Assembly (NCBI GenBank): GCA_045118955.1 | Contig: JBGVKB010000127.1 | Coordinates: 1-24,067, forward strand | DNA: 24,067 bases | Source: SFJ001 sp045118955 | Lineage (GTDB): Bacteria; Bacillota; Clostridia; Oscillospirales; Ruminococcaceae | Direction of reading: 5' to 3' | Translations under genes and position numbers: made by a program | Part shown: one piece after another, positions 7,372 to 14,606 of the stretch | How positions within the stretch are numbered: the first letter of the stretch is position 1 | Layout: the number at the start of each line of letters is the position of its first letter | Notes under the pieces: model-generated | What the model saw: the letters and a program-made list of their open reading frames with translations, nothing else | What the model was told of the DNA's origin: nothing | The model's database searches: none

Positions 7372-7400
7372 CCCCGCCCGCAGGAGAGCGACGGACGGGG
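7372..7400 (-). other. Stem-loop between transporter and amidohydrolase genes
   Basis: A 9-bp GC-rich stem (CCCCGTCCG / CGGGCGGGG read on the minus strand, one G-U pair) with an 11-nt loop and no T-run. It is more likely an mRNA-stabilising or processing element, setting a higher level of the transporter message, than a terminator. Confidence 0.4.
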
Positions 7401-7438
7401 AGCCATTTAACTCGTTAGATTATGACTGCGAAATGGTC

Positions 7439-8944
7439 TTACATGAACACGGCGGCGCCGGGACCCAGAGGCAGACCCATGAACATCCACGCGATGACGA
7501 AGATGGTCCAGACGATCAGGAAGCCGAAGGAGTAGGGGATCATCATGGAGATGACATTGCCCATACCGAACTTCTTGTCGTACTTGGCAGCCATGCCGAT
7601 GACCATCGGCAGGTAGGGGTAGATGGGGGTGATGGGGTTGGTGCAGGAGTCGGCAATGCGGTAGATGACCTGCGCAAACTCGGGGGTGAAGCCCAGCATC
7701 ATGAACATGGGGACGAAGATGGGGGCAAAGATGTACCACTTGGCGGTGCCGCTGGTCATGAAGAAGTTAACGAAGGTGGTGACCGCCAGAATGGCCAGGA
7801 TCAGGGGCACGCCGGTCAGACCGATGTTCTGCAGGAAGCCGGCCGCGTTGACGGCGATGACCATGGCCACGTTGGTGTAGTTGAAGATGGCGATGAACTG
7901 AGCGATGACAAAGACCAGAACGATGTAGCCGGTCAGAGAGGTCAGGGACTCGCCCATCACGCGGGGCAGATCCTCCAGTTTCTTAAAGGAGCCGACGGTG
8001 AAGCCGTAAACAACGCCAACCAGCACGAAGTAGGCCAGCAGGAAGGGCACCAGACCGGTGACGAAGGGGCCGTTGATGATGGAGCCGTCGTCGCCGCGCA
8101 GGATGCCGTTGGCGGGGATCACGCCGATCAGGATGATGGCGATGAACACCAGAGAGAAGATGCCGGCGTTGCGCAGGCCCTTCTTCTCCACGTCGGTGGC
8201 GTCGCGGACCTCGTCCACCTCGGTGCCGGTGAACTTGCCCAGACGAGGCTCGATGATCTTATCGTTGACGATGGTACCCACGATGGTCAGCACAAAGCAG
8301 GAGGCGATCATGAAGTACCAGTTGTTGGCGGGGGTGGTGGTGTAGGAGGGGTCGATCATCTGAGCGGCCTCCTGAGTGACGCCGTACAGCAGAGCGTCGG
8401 TGGCGGTGATCATCAGGTTCGCGGTGAAACCGGCGTTGGTGGCCGCGTAACCGGCGATCAGACCGGCCAGAGGATGCTTGCCCGCGGCGAAGAAGGCCGC
8501 GGCAGCCAGGGGAGGAATGAAGATGATGGAGGCCTCAGAGGCGATGGAGCCGTTGATGCCGATGAACAGAACGGTGGCGGTCAGCGCCCAGGTGGGCACG
8601 CCCAGCACAGCGCGGCGGATGGCGGTGGTCAGCAGGCCGCTGGCCTCGGTGACGCCGATGGCCATCTGCATGACCAGCACGATGCCCAGAGCCGCGAAGC
8701 CGGAGAAGTTGCTCACCAGAGTCTTCAGGATCCAGACCATGCCGTCGCGGGTCAGCAGGCTCTTGACAAAGACCTCCTCACCGGTGGTGGGGTTGACAGC
8801 AGACACGCCCATGGCAGCCAGAACAGCCGCGATGGCGATCAGGCCGACCACCAGATACAGGAACAGGATAAAGGGATGCGGCAGCGCGTTGCCCACGCGC
8901 TCGATGGTACCTAGAATACCACCTGACTTTTTTTCTTTTGCCAT
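7439..8944 (-). CDS. AbgT-family transporter
   Basis: A 501-residue integral membrane protein of the AbgT family (E. coli AbgT imports p-aminobenzoyl-glutamate; MtrF is a relative). It has about a dozen hydrophobic segments, the conserved GINGSIASEASIIFIPPLAAAAFFAAG stretch near residues 130-160 in split form, GYAATNAGFTANL, and a C-terminal NPITPIYPYLPM motif. The start at 8944 (MAKEKK) has AAAGGA at good spacing; a longer in-frame start at 9004 lacks one. It is first in the operon behind a consensus promoter flanked by palindromes. The neighbouring peptidase-like genes suggest import of an acyl- or aminoacyl-glutamate, a dipeptide, or the folate breakdown product p-aminobenzoyl-glutamate; which one is not decided by sequence. 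Confidence 0.93.
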   Translation of the reverse strand: MAKEKKSGGILGTIERVGNALPHPFILFLYLVVGLIAIAAVLAAMGVSAVNPTTGEEVFVKSLLTRDGMVWILKTLVSNFSGFAALGIVLVMQMAIGVTEASGLLTTAIRRAVLGVPTWALTATVLFIGINGSIASEASIIFIPPLAAAAFFAAGKHPLAGLIAGYAATNAGFTANLMITATDALLYGVTQEAAQMIDPSYTTTPANNWYFMIASCFVLTIVGTIVNDKIIEPRLGKFTGTEVDEVRDATDVEKKGLRNAGIFSLVFIAIILIGVIPANGILRGDDGSIINGPFVTGLVPFLLAYFVLVGVVYGFTVGSFKKLEDLPRVMGESLTSLTGYIVLVFVIAQFIAIFNYTNVAMVIAVNAAGFLQNIGLTGVPLILAILAVTTFVNFFMTSGTAKWYIFAPIFVPMFMMLGFTPEFAQVIYRIADSCTNPITPIYPYLPMVIGMAAKYDKKFGMGNVISMMIPYSFGFLIVWTIFVIAWMFMGLPLGPGAAVFM

Positions 8945-9037
8945 GTTTTCAAATCCTTTCTTTCTCACAATTGACCCGAGGGTGTGTTCGATGCCCCCGG
9001 ACACTGCGCACGACCGACCAAAGATCGGCCCTCTCCT

Positions 9038-9061
9038 AAAACATGACCGCGGTCATGTTTT
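9038..9061. promoter_or_regulatory. Perfect 24-bp palindromic operator just downstream of the AbgT start site
   Basis: Twelve-bp arms meet with no spacer; the core is ATGACCGCGGTCAT (9043-9056). It begins about 10 bp beyond the -10 box, around positions +3 to +27 of the AbgT transcript, a classic repressor position. The core differs at one base from the site at 11081-11094. Size and symmetry suit a TetR-family dimer, and a TetR gene is next door. Confidence 0.7.
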
Positions 9062-9070
9062 TCGATTTTG

Positions 9071-9099
9071 ATTATACACAGCGACAAAAAGCGTGTCAA
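9071..9099 (-). promoter_or_regulatory. Consensus promoter of the AbgT operon
   Basis: Minus strand: TTGACA (9094-9099), 17-bp spacer, TATAAT (9071-9076), a perfect sigma-70/sigma-A match. Such a strong promoter bracketed by palindromes suggests an operon that is normally repressed. The untranslated leader is about 120 nt. Confidence 0.88.
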
Positions 9100-9110
9100 A
9101 GGTTTTTTGT

Positions 9111-9124
9111 GTGACCTGGGTCAC
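9111..9124. promoter_or_regulatory. Second operator-like palindrome upstream of the AbgT -35
   Basis: GTGACC-TG-GGTCAC, 6-bp arms with a 2-nt spacer. It shares TGACC-N2-GGTCA with the core at 9043-9056; centres are 68 bp apart. It lies 12 bp upstream of the -35 box, so the promoter sits between two related sites, as in looping or cooperative repression. Confidence 0.5.
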
Positions 9125-9206
9125 TTTCTGCTTTTTCGCTAAGGAACAAAAAAGAGATTTGTGCAGATACGCCAAAGGTTAGCAAAAAGTAACCAAGTGA
9201 ACCGCA

Positions 9207-9247
9207 ATAAAAAACGACCTTTTCCGACAAAGTCGAAAAAGGTCGTT
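9207..9247 (-). terminator. Terminator of the TetR gene
   Basis: Fifteen-bp stem (9213-9227 with 9233-9247, one G-U pair), 5-nt loop, and a T6-A-T2 tail on the minus strand. It separates the TetR transcript from the AbgT operon. The 8945-9269 gap otherwise holds the AbgT promoter, two palindromes and the operon leader; no gene is seen in it. Confidence 0.82.
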
Positions 9248-9269
9248 TGAGATTTTTGAGGAAAAATAG

Positions 9270-9866
9270 TCAGTCGGCGGTCTCCAGACCCCGGCAGAAG
9301 GTGCGCACAAAGTGGACGCACTCCTCACACAGATCGAAGCTGCCCTCCCGCATACACCACTCATAAAAGGTGCCGCGGATGCAGCGGATGAGCCACACGC
9401 CCATTTTGTTCACATCAAAGTAGGGCAGGTAGGTGCCGTTTTGCTGGCCCTCGGCCAGCAGGTCGTGGATGATGCGGTACAGGGCGCGGTTGGGGTTCAG
9501 GGCGTCCTGCTCGTGCTGGCCCGGGACGAGCTGGTTGGTGTACAGGACGCGGATCAGGTCAAGGCCGATGGACTCCTGGGTGAACCGGCAGGAGCTGTAC
9601 ACCACCGCCTCCAGCCGCTGGGACACCGGCTCGGCGGGATCCATCTCGGCGGCGACCCGGTCGTAGTAGTCGTCGTATTCCTGCAGCATCTGAGCGATGA
9701 CGGCGGCCTTTGATTCAAAATAAATGTAAAAGGTACCCTTCGCGGTGCCGGCCTTTTTTACGATCTCCCCCACAGAGACGTTGTCGTAGCCCTTTTCGTG
9801 GAACAGCTCAAGGGCGCTCTCGTATAAAAGGCGTTTGGTCTTTTCGCCCTTTGTTACCTTTTCCAA
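9270..9866 (-). CDS. TetR/AcrR-family transcriptional regulator
   Basis: A 198-residue TetR protein starting at a TTG codon (9864-9866). The TTG is preceded by GAGGG at suitable spacing, and the TetR domain begins right after it; a longer in-frame ATG near 10034 would add 56 unrelated residues running back over the promoter and glsA terminator. The N-terminal helix-turn-helix contains NVSVGEIVKKAGTAKGTFYIYF (residues about 29-50); the C-terminal ligand domain is not assignable. It lies between the AbgT operon and glsA, each preceded by a near-identical palindrome, and is the best candidate to repress both. Its own promoter has only a TGACC half-site, so autoregulation is uncertain. Confidence 0.9.
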   Translation of the reverse strand: MEKVTKGEKTKRLLYESALELFHEKGYDNVSVGEIVKKAGTAKGTFYIYFESKAAVIAQMLQEYDDYYDRVAAEMDPAEPVSQRLEAVVYSSCRFTQESIGLDLIRVLYTNQLVPGQHEQDALNPNRALYRIIHDLLAEGQQNGTYLPYFDVNKMGVWLIRCIRGTFYEWCMREGSFDLCEECVHFVRTFCRGLETAD

Positions 9867-9929
9867 TGTGCTTCCCTCTCTTCGCAAAGATGGTGCCGCA
9901 GAGTTCTGAGACGGCAAAATCTGAATAGT

Positions 9930-9958
9930 ATCATAGCAGTTTTGACCAGAAAACGCAA
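9930..9958 (-). promoter_or_regulatory. Promoter of the TetR gene
   Basis: Minus strand: TTGCGT (9953-9958), 17-bp spacer, TATGAT (9930-9935). The spacer contains one GGTCA half-site. The leader is about 60 nt. Confidence 0.55.
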
Positions 9959-10012
9959 GAAAGGGAAGTCCAAACAGACGATTGTTCTCATATTTTTCGC
10001 ACGGAAAACAGC

Positions 10013-10042
10013 AAAAAACCGGGGGAAGGCGCATTCCCCCGG
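10013..10042 (-). terminator. Terminator of glsA
   Basis: Perfect 9-bp stem (CCGGGGGAA / TTCCCCCGG), 6-nt loop, then six T on the minus strand. It isolates glsA from the TetR gene. Confidence 0.88.
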
Positions 10043-10058
10043 CTGCTTGCTGACGCCG

Positions 10059-10976
10059 TCAGCGGCTGTTGTCGAACATATGCAGATGCCATTTTTGCGA
10101 GAGCTGCTCCAGCACATAGCCGCCCGCGATGCTGTTGCCCTTGGCGTCCAGCGCGGGGCCAAAGATGCCGATGCCCATCTTCTTGTCCACCACCGACAGG
10201 ATGCCGCCTCCCACGCCGCTCTTGGAGGGGATGCCCACCTGTACGGCAAACTTGCCCGAGCCGTCATACATACCGCAGGTCAGCATGATGGTCTTGACCG
10301 TGCGGACGGTCTGGGCCTGCACCAGCCGCTTGCCGTTCTCGGGGCGGATGCCGTCGTTGGCCAGCACCAGCGCCAGCCCGGCGAGGCTCTCGGCGGTGAC
10401 GCTCAGGGAACACATCTTCACATAAAAGTCCAGCGTGGTCTCCACGTCCGCGTCGATCAGCCCCTTGCTCTCCAGCAGGTAGGCGATGGCCCGGTTGCGG
10501 GAGATGTTGGACATCTCGGAGCGGTATACCTCCTCGTCCAGCGTGATGTCCGGGTCGAGGCACAGCTCCCGGGCAAACCGCATCATCTCCTCAAAGTCCA
10601 CCTCGTGGGCCAGATAGTTGGCGATCACGATGGCGCCCGCGTTGACCATGGGGTTGTGGGGGGTGCTGTCGGTATTTTCCAGCTTGAGGAGGGAGTTGAA
10701 GGCGTCGCCCGACGGCTCCATGCCCACGTTGGTGAAGACCCGTGCCGCACCGAAGCGCTCCAGCGCGGCGGTCAGGCTGATGATCTTCGAGATGCTCTGG
10801 ATGGTAAAGCGCACCCCGGCGTCGCCCACCGAGACCCGCTCGCCGTAGCGGGTGAACACGCTGATGCCAAGCTGACCCGGGTCTGCTTTGCCCAGCTCCG
10901 GAATGTAGGTGGCGACCTTGCCCAGTGCAGTTTTCTCCCGGCCGGCGGCCAGGATCTCGTTCAGAGTTTCGACCAT
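10059..10976 (-). CDS. glsA: Glutaminase A
   Basis: A 305-residue serine-dependent glutaminase, full length for the bacterial family; it converts glutamine to glutamate and ammonia in the cytosol. The catalytic S-x-x-K motif is S61-I-S-K64 in FTIQSISK. The substrate-binding PHNPMVNAGAI segment (106-116), the YxSE-like segment VYRSEMSN and the C-terminal KSGVGGGI loop are present. The ATG at 10976 has AAAGGAAGG upstream. It has its own promoter and terminator and is divergent from a LysR gene. The shared palindrome in the divergent gap ties it to the AbgT operon, suggesting a role in glutamate/glutamine supply from peptides, or in acid resistance as for E. coli YbaS. Confidence 0.96.
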   Translation of the reverse strand: MVETLNEILAAGREKTALGKVATYIPELGKADPGQLGISVFTRYGERVSVGDAGVRFTIQSISKIISLTAALERFGAARVFTNVGMEPSGDAFNSLLKLENTDSTPHNPMVNAGAIVIANYLAHEVDFEEMMRFARELCLDPDITLDEEVYRSEMSNISRNRAIAYLLESKGLIDADVETTLDFYVKMCSLSVTAESLAGLALVLANDGIRPENGKRLVQAQTVRTVKTIMLTCGMYDGSGKFAVQVGIPSKSGVGGGILSVVDKKMGIGIFGPALDAKGNSIAGGYVLEQLSQKWHLHMFDNSR

Positions 10977-11009
10977 ATGATCCCTTCCTTTCGTGGGTCG
11001 TCTGTCTGC

Positions 11010-11018
11010 ACTATAACA
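11010..11018 (-). promoter_or_regulatory. Extended -10 promoter of glsA
   Basis: Minus strand TG-T-TATAGT, an extended -10 box about 33 bp before the glsA start. The -35 region (around 11033-11038, ACCTGT) is poor, so an activator is plausible, for example the divergent LysR. Confidence 0.5.
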
Positions 11019-11078
11019 CAGATCCGGTCGGAACAGGTCATTCCCAGTTGGTTTGACGGGTATTCCAAATTGCTATAG

Positions 11079-11096
11079 ATATGACTGCGGTCATAT
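11079..11096. promoter_or_regulatory. Palindrome shared with the AbgT operator, in the glsA-lysR gap
   Basis: ATATGAC-TGCG-GTCATAT. Its core ATGACTGCGGTCAT (11081-11094) matches the AbgT site ATGACCGCGGTCAT at 13 of 14 bases. It lies just upstream of the lysR -35 box and about 85 bp upstream of the likely glsA start site. The even symmetry does not fit the T-N11-A pattern of LysR sites centred on a single base, which favours TetR, but LysR binding is not excluded. Confidence 0.65.
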
Positions 11097-11101
11097 TTTT
11101 C

Positions 11102-11129
11102 TTGCAAAGGGGCGGCGGGGTGCTATAAT
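11102..11129 (+). promoter_or_regulatory. Promoter of the lysR gene
   Basis: TTGCAA (11102-11107), 16-bp spacer, TATAAT (11124-11129). The palindrome at 11079-11096 abuts the -35 box. Confidence 0.6.
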
Positions 11130-11185
11130 GGAATCAAAGCACACATCCCAGCGCAAAAAAAGCAAGCGCAAAAGGAGGCGGCGGC

Positions 11186-12115
11186 GTGAGGTACGATCTG
11201 AATCTTCGCCACTTGGAATATTTCGTCAAGGTGAGCCAGCTCGGCTCCATCAACAAGGCGGCGCAGGCACTGTACATCTCTCAGCCCTATCTGGGCAAGA
11301 TCATGCACGATCTGGAGGCCAATCTGGGGGTGACCCTGTTCAACCGCAGCCGGTCGGGGGTCAGCCTGACGGCGGAGGGGCTGGAGTTTCTGGAGCGCTC
11401 CAAAAAGATCCTGCGGGAGATGGACGCGCTGTGGTTCCTGCAGCAGCCCGGGCAGGAGGTCTGCGAGCCGCTGGCGGTGTCCATGACCCGGTTCTCCCAC
11501 ATTATGGAGAGCTTCAGTGAGGTGGTCATGCGCCACAAGGGCGAGCCGTCCTTCTCCCACCGTCTGTACGAGGGCAACTGCGACGAGGTGATCGAGGACG
11601 TGGCCTCCGGGCGGGTCAACGTGGGGGTGTTCCACTTTGACGACCGCCGCCACAGTGAGATGAAAAAGCTGCTGCAGGCCCGGGGGCTGGAGTACCACTT
11701 CCTCGCCAAGGCCGAGCCGCACATCATCATCTCCCGGGACCATCCCCTGCTCCGGGAGGGCAAGCCGGTCAACCTGCACACCCTGTCCGAGTATGGATTT
11801 TTGTGGTATCTGGGCCAGTGTGACGACTACATCCACCAGCTTCTGGGGCAGGGCAGCCCGGACACCCGGCTCATGCGCTCCCGCATCACCTACCTGTCCA
11901 GCCGTGCCACCCTGATGTACATGATCTCGGTCAGCGACTGCTACAGCATCGGCATCCACGACTTTGCCCTGCAGGAGGCGTCCTACCGCTCCACCTCGAT
12001 CCCCATCCCGGACTGCGGCTTCATGCTGGAGTTCGGCTGCGCGACCCCCGCCAACGCGCAGCTCAGCGGCATCACCAACGAGTTCCTGCACGACCTGCGC
12101 TGTCGCCTGAGCTGA
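11186..12115 (+). CDS. LysR-family transcriptional regulator
   Basis: A 309-residue LysR regulator starting at a GTG codon with AAAGGAGG (11171-11178) 7 nt upstream. The N-terminal helix-turn-helix is clear: LRHLEYFVKVSQLGSINKAA, then QALYISQPYLGKIMHDLEANLG and LFNRSRSGVSLTAEG (residues about 7-67). The rest is the two-lobed co-inducer domain; its ligand is unknown. Divergent placement with glsA (209-bp gap) is the usual arrangement for a LysR protein and its target, so it probably controls glsA in response to a metabolite. It is monocistronic, ended by the terminator at 12140-12180. Confidence 0.93.
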   Translation: MRYDLNLRHLEYFVKVSQLGSINKAAQALYISQPYLGKIMHDLEANLGVTLFNRSRSGVSLTAEGLEFLERSKKILREMDALWFLQQPGQEVCEPLAVSMTRFSHIMESFSEVVMRHKGEPSFSHRLYEGNCDEVIEDVASGRVNVGVFHFDDRRHSEMKKLLQARGLEYHFLAKAEPHIIISRDHPLLREGKPVNLHTLSEYGFLWYLGQCDDYIHQLLGQGSPDTRLMRSRITYLSSRATLMYMISVSDCYSIGIHDFALQEASYRSTSIPIPDCGFMLEFGCATPANAQLSGITNEFLHDLRCRLS

Positions 12116-12139
12116 GGCCCGCACACGCAGTTTTTTCAC

Positions 12140-12180
12140 AAAAGCACCCTGTATCCGTCGATGCAGGGTGCTTTTGCTTT
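12140..12180 (+). terminator. Terminator of lysR
   Basis: Perfect 12-bp stem (AAAAGCACCCTG / CAGGGTGCTTTT), 12-nt loop, then GCTTT. Confidence 0.8.
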
Positions 12181-12189
12181 GCGGTCAAA

Positions 12190-12218
12190 TTGACATCCGT
12201 ACCAAACCATGTTATAAC
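12190..12218 (+). promoter_or_regulatory. Promoter of the DUF6273-SDR pair
   Basis: TTGACA (12190-12195), 17-bp spacer, TATAAC (12213-12218), 80 bp before the DUF6273 start. Confidence 0.75.
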
Positions 12219-12297
12219 CAAATCGGAATGATTCTGCGTGAAAAACGCGGCGGCGCATCCTGCGGCCGTGCGCGAAACGGCAACAGGAGGAACGCAT

Positions 12298-12930
12298 ATG
12301 AACATCGGAGAGACCATGACCCTCGGCCGCTGGGCGGGTGAGCCTATCGTGTGGCGGGTGCTGAAGGAGGAGGACGGCCGGGTGCTGCTGATCAGCCGGG
12401 ACATTCTGGAGCTGCGCCCCTTCCACCCCGAGGACGAACCCATAGGCGACGGCGACTTCATCAAGGGCGCACACCGGGTGGACTGGCACACCTGCGAGCT
12501 GCGGGCGTGGCTGAACGGGGCGTTCCTGAACGAGGCCTTCACCGAGGAGGAGAAGGCGCACATCCCGGCGCTGTCCCGGTACTACACCACCCAGTACAAG
12601 ACCCTGCACACCTTCTATCCGGGCGAGAAGGAATCCACCGAGCAGGTGTTTCTGCTGAGCCGGGCGCAGGCCAAAAAGCTGCTGACCCGGGCAGAGGATC
12701 GCTACGCGCCGATGACCGCCCATGCCGCGGCACAGCTTGCGGAGTGCAAGACGGTGCCCCTGCGCGCGGATGGCTCCTGGTGGACCCGCGACCACTACCC
12801 GGGCGGATTTGACACCTCCATCAGCTACGCCTGCAACTGGAACGGCAAGGACGCCCTGCTGGAGACAGGCTGGGCGGCGGTCATGACCGCGGACATCGGT
12901 GTGCGGCCTGCCGTCTGGTATCAGCTCTGA
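12298..12930 (+). CDS. DUF6273 domain protein
   Basis: A 210-residue single-domain protein, essentially all DUF6273. Supporting marks are an early WRVLKEEDGRVLLISRDIL strand pair, W-x-x-C-ELRAWLNGAFLNEAFTEEEK, a central VFLLSRAQAKKLL, and the C-terminal WWTRDH...VRPAVWYQL pattern. The family is common in gut Clostridia, often within larger surface proteins, and its function is unknown. No signal peptide or membrane segment is seen here, so this copy is probably cytosolic, which is notable. The ATG at 12298 follows AGGAGG; an upstream in-frame GTG (12238) lacks a site. It is followed after 46 nt by the SDR gene, with no terminator between, so the two are probably co-transcribed. Confidence 0.82.
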   Translation: MNIGETMTLGRWAGEPIVWRVLKEEDGRVLLISRDILELRPFHPEDEPIGDGDFIKGAHRVDWHTCELRAWLNGAFLNEAFTEEEKAHIPALSRYYTTQYKTLHTFYPGEKESTEQVFLLSRAQAKKLLTRAEDRYAPMTAHAAAQLAECKTVPLRADGSWWTRDHYPGGFDTSISYACNWNGKDALLETGWAAVMTADIGVRPAVWYQL

Positions 12931-12976
12931 GCGCGGGCGGGAGGTTTGCACATTCAACAGAAATGAGGGCAGTTCC

Positions 12977-14497
12977 TTGGCAAAAAAGACGATCGCACTG
13001 ACCGGTTCCTCCGGCAATATGGGTTTTCAGGGCTTTCTGGAGCTGTACAAGCGCCGGGATGAGTTTGATCTGGTGCTGCTGAATCTGGACGAGCCGCGCG
13101 CCCGCAAAAAGTTTGCGCCCTATCAGGGCGACCCGTCCATTCGCTTCCTCTGGGGCGATCTGACCTGTTACGAGGACGTGCTGGAGCTGGTCACCGGGGC
13201 GGACTATGTGCTGCACGTGGGCGGCATGGTCTCCCCGGCGGCGGACTACTACCCCGCAAAGACCCTGCACACCAACGTCACTGCCGCCGAACACATCGTC
13301 CGCGCGGTGAAGGCCCAGCCCGACCCGGACGCGGTGCGGGTGGTCTACATCGGCACCGTGGCCGAGACCGGCGACCGCAACCCGCCCATTCACTGGGGCC
13401 GCACCGGCGACCCCATCAAGATCAGCGTCTACGACCACTACGCCATCAGCAAGGTGAAGGCGGAGGCGATCTTTGCCGAGTCGGGCCTGAAGCACTGGGT
13501 GTCCCTGCGGCAGTCGGGCATCCTGTACCCGGCCATCCTGAAAAACATGGAGCCGATCATGTACCATGTGCCCATGAACGGCGTGCTGGAGTGGACGACG
13601 GTGGAGGACTCGGGGCGGCTGCTGGCCAACGTCTGCGGCGAGGACATCCCCGAGGAGTTCTGGCGGCGGTTCTACAACATCGGCTCGGGCGAGGAGTACC
13701 GCCTCACCAACTACGAATTTGAGGAGCTGATTTTGGGCACGCTGGGGCTTGGCTCGCCCAAAAAGCTGTTTGCCCCCAACTGGTTCACCACCCGCAACTT
13801 CCACGGTCAGTGGTACGCGGACGGGGATGTGCTGGAGGGGTATTGCCACTTCCGCGCAAACCTGCCGGTGCGGGACTACTTCAAGGCCATGATGGCCCGG
13901 GTGGAGCCGTTTTACCGGCTGGCGTTTCTGGCGAAGCCCTATGCGCCCATCCTGAAAAAGGTGATGATGGAGCCGATCGCGCGGGTGGAGCACTACGGCA
14001 CCCGGTGGTGGGTGGAGCACGCGGTGCCCGAGCGGATGAGCGCCTACTACGGCGGCATGGAGCAGTACCGGGCGCTGCCGGACAAATGGCAGGACTTCGC
14101 GCTGGTATTCCCCTCCAAAAAGGCCGACTCGGCCCAGGTGCGGCGGCTGGATCACGGCTACGATGAGAGCCGCCCCTTCGAGAGCCTGACGCTGGAGGAT
14201 CTGCGCCGGGCGGCGCGGTTCCGGGGCGGCGAGTGCCTTGCCGAGACCCTGACCGACCTGTACACGCCGATCCTGTGGCGCAGCGCCCGGGGCAACGAGT
14301 TTTGGATGTCCCCCAATCTGGTGCTGCGGGGCGGCCACTGGTGCCCCGCCGAGCTGCCCTGGCCTTGGGATTACGACACCGAGGCGAAGCTCAATCCCTT
14401 CTTCGCGCAGGTGTGGTACCCCCTGCACAGCCCGGAGGAGCACAACGTCTACGGGCCGGAGATCTTCGACTGCTTCAAGGAGCGGGTCACCGAATAA
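12977..14497 (+). CDS. SDR-type NAD-dependent epimerase/dehydratase with long C-terminal extension
   Basis: A 506-residue protein starting at TTG (12977-12979) with GAGGG upstream; no in-frame ATG fits. The N-terminal Rossmann motif is G10-S-S-G13-N-M-G16, acidic D61 (GDL) follows the second strand, and the active-site pair is Y155/K159 (YAISK) with T127 (IGT). This is the extended-SDR layout of nucleotide-sugar epimerases and dehydratases, probably using NAD(P). A typical member ends near 310-330; the further 180 residues, rich in Trp, Tyr and Pro (for example RGGHWCPAELPWPWDY), match nothing I recognise. Substrate unknown. It probably shares a transcript with the DUF6273 gene. Confidence 0.85.
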   Translation: MAKKTIALTGSSGNMGFQGFLELYKRRDEFDLVLLNLDEPRARKKFAPYQGDPSIRFLWGDLTCYEDVLELVTGADYVLHVGGMVSPAADYYPAKTLHTNVTAAEHIVRAVKAQPDPDAVRVVYIGTVAETGDRNPPIHWGRTGDPIKISVYDHYAISKVKAEAIFAESGLKHWVSLRQSGILYPAILKNMEPIMYHVPMNGVLEWTTVEDSGRLLANVCGEDIPEEFWRRFYNIGSGEEYRLTNYEFEELILGTLGLGSPKKLFAPNWFTTRNFHGQWYADGDVLEGYCHFRANLPVRDYFKAMMARVEPFYRLAFLAKPYAPILKKVMMEPIARVEHYGTRWWVEHAVPERMSAYYGGMEQYRALPDKWQDFALVFPSKKADSAQVRRLDHGYDESRPFESLTLEDLRRAARFRGGECLAETLTDLYTPILWRSARGNEFWMSPNLVLRGGHWCPAELPWPWDYDTEAKLNPFFAQVWYPLHSPEEHNVYGPEIFDCFKERVTE

Positions 14498-14503
14498 ACC
14501 ACA

Positions 14504-14534
14504 GCGCCCCGGGCGGCAGCCGCCCGGGGCGTTC
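14504..14534 (+). terminator. Weak terminator or stem-loop after the SDR gene
   Basis: Very stable 10-bp GC stem (CGCCCCGGGC / GCCCGGGGCG) with a 7-nt loop that can pair further, but a poor T-run (TTCTGT). It may terminate incompletely. Confidence 0.5.
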
Positions 14535-14541
14535 TGTACCC

Positions 14542-14571
14542 TTGAAGCGGGGGACTGCGCGGGGGTATAAT
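14542..14571 (+). promoter_or_regulatory. Promoter of the PfkB kinase gene
   Basis: TTGAAG (14542-14547), 18-bp spacer, TATAAT (14566-14571), 35 bp before the start codon. Confidence 0.6.
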
Positions 14572-14606
14572 GGAGCCAAACAGAGGGTGCAAATGGGGGA
14601 GAGCGC

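Noticed and set aside
7346..8914. Long plus-strand ORF (522 codons) opposite the AbgT gene
   Set aside because: Its His/Gly/Asp/Gln-rich composition is that of an antisense shadow of a GC-rich gene. The minus strand encodes an intact transporter with a promoter.
8945..9070. Riboswitch (for example tetrahydrofolate or glutamine type) in the AbgT leader
   Set aside because: The 120-nt leader has small hairpins but no conserved core I can recognise; the palindromes explain regulation better.
9867..10034. N-terminal extension of the TetR protein to an ATG at 10034
   Set aside because: It would translate back through the TetR promoter and the glsA terminator; the extra 56 residues look like non-coding translation. 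The TTG at 9866 fits the family.
11130..11186. Possible short leader peptide before lysR, starting at an ATG next to the -10 box
   Set aside because: The ATG overlaps the end of the -10 element (11128-11130), so it lies upstream of the expected transcript start, and it lacks a ribosome-binding site.
12883..12896. ATGACCGCGGACAT, one mismatch from the AbgT operator core
   Set aside because: It lies in the DUF6273 coding region (V-M-T-A-D codons), far from a promoter, so chance coding similarity is more likely.
12298..12930. Target gene of a diversity-generating retroelement
   Set aside because: There is no reverse transcriptase and no template/variable repeat pair in the window.
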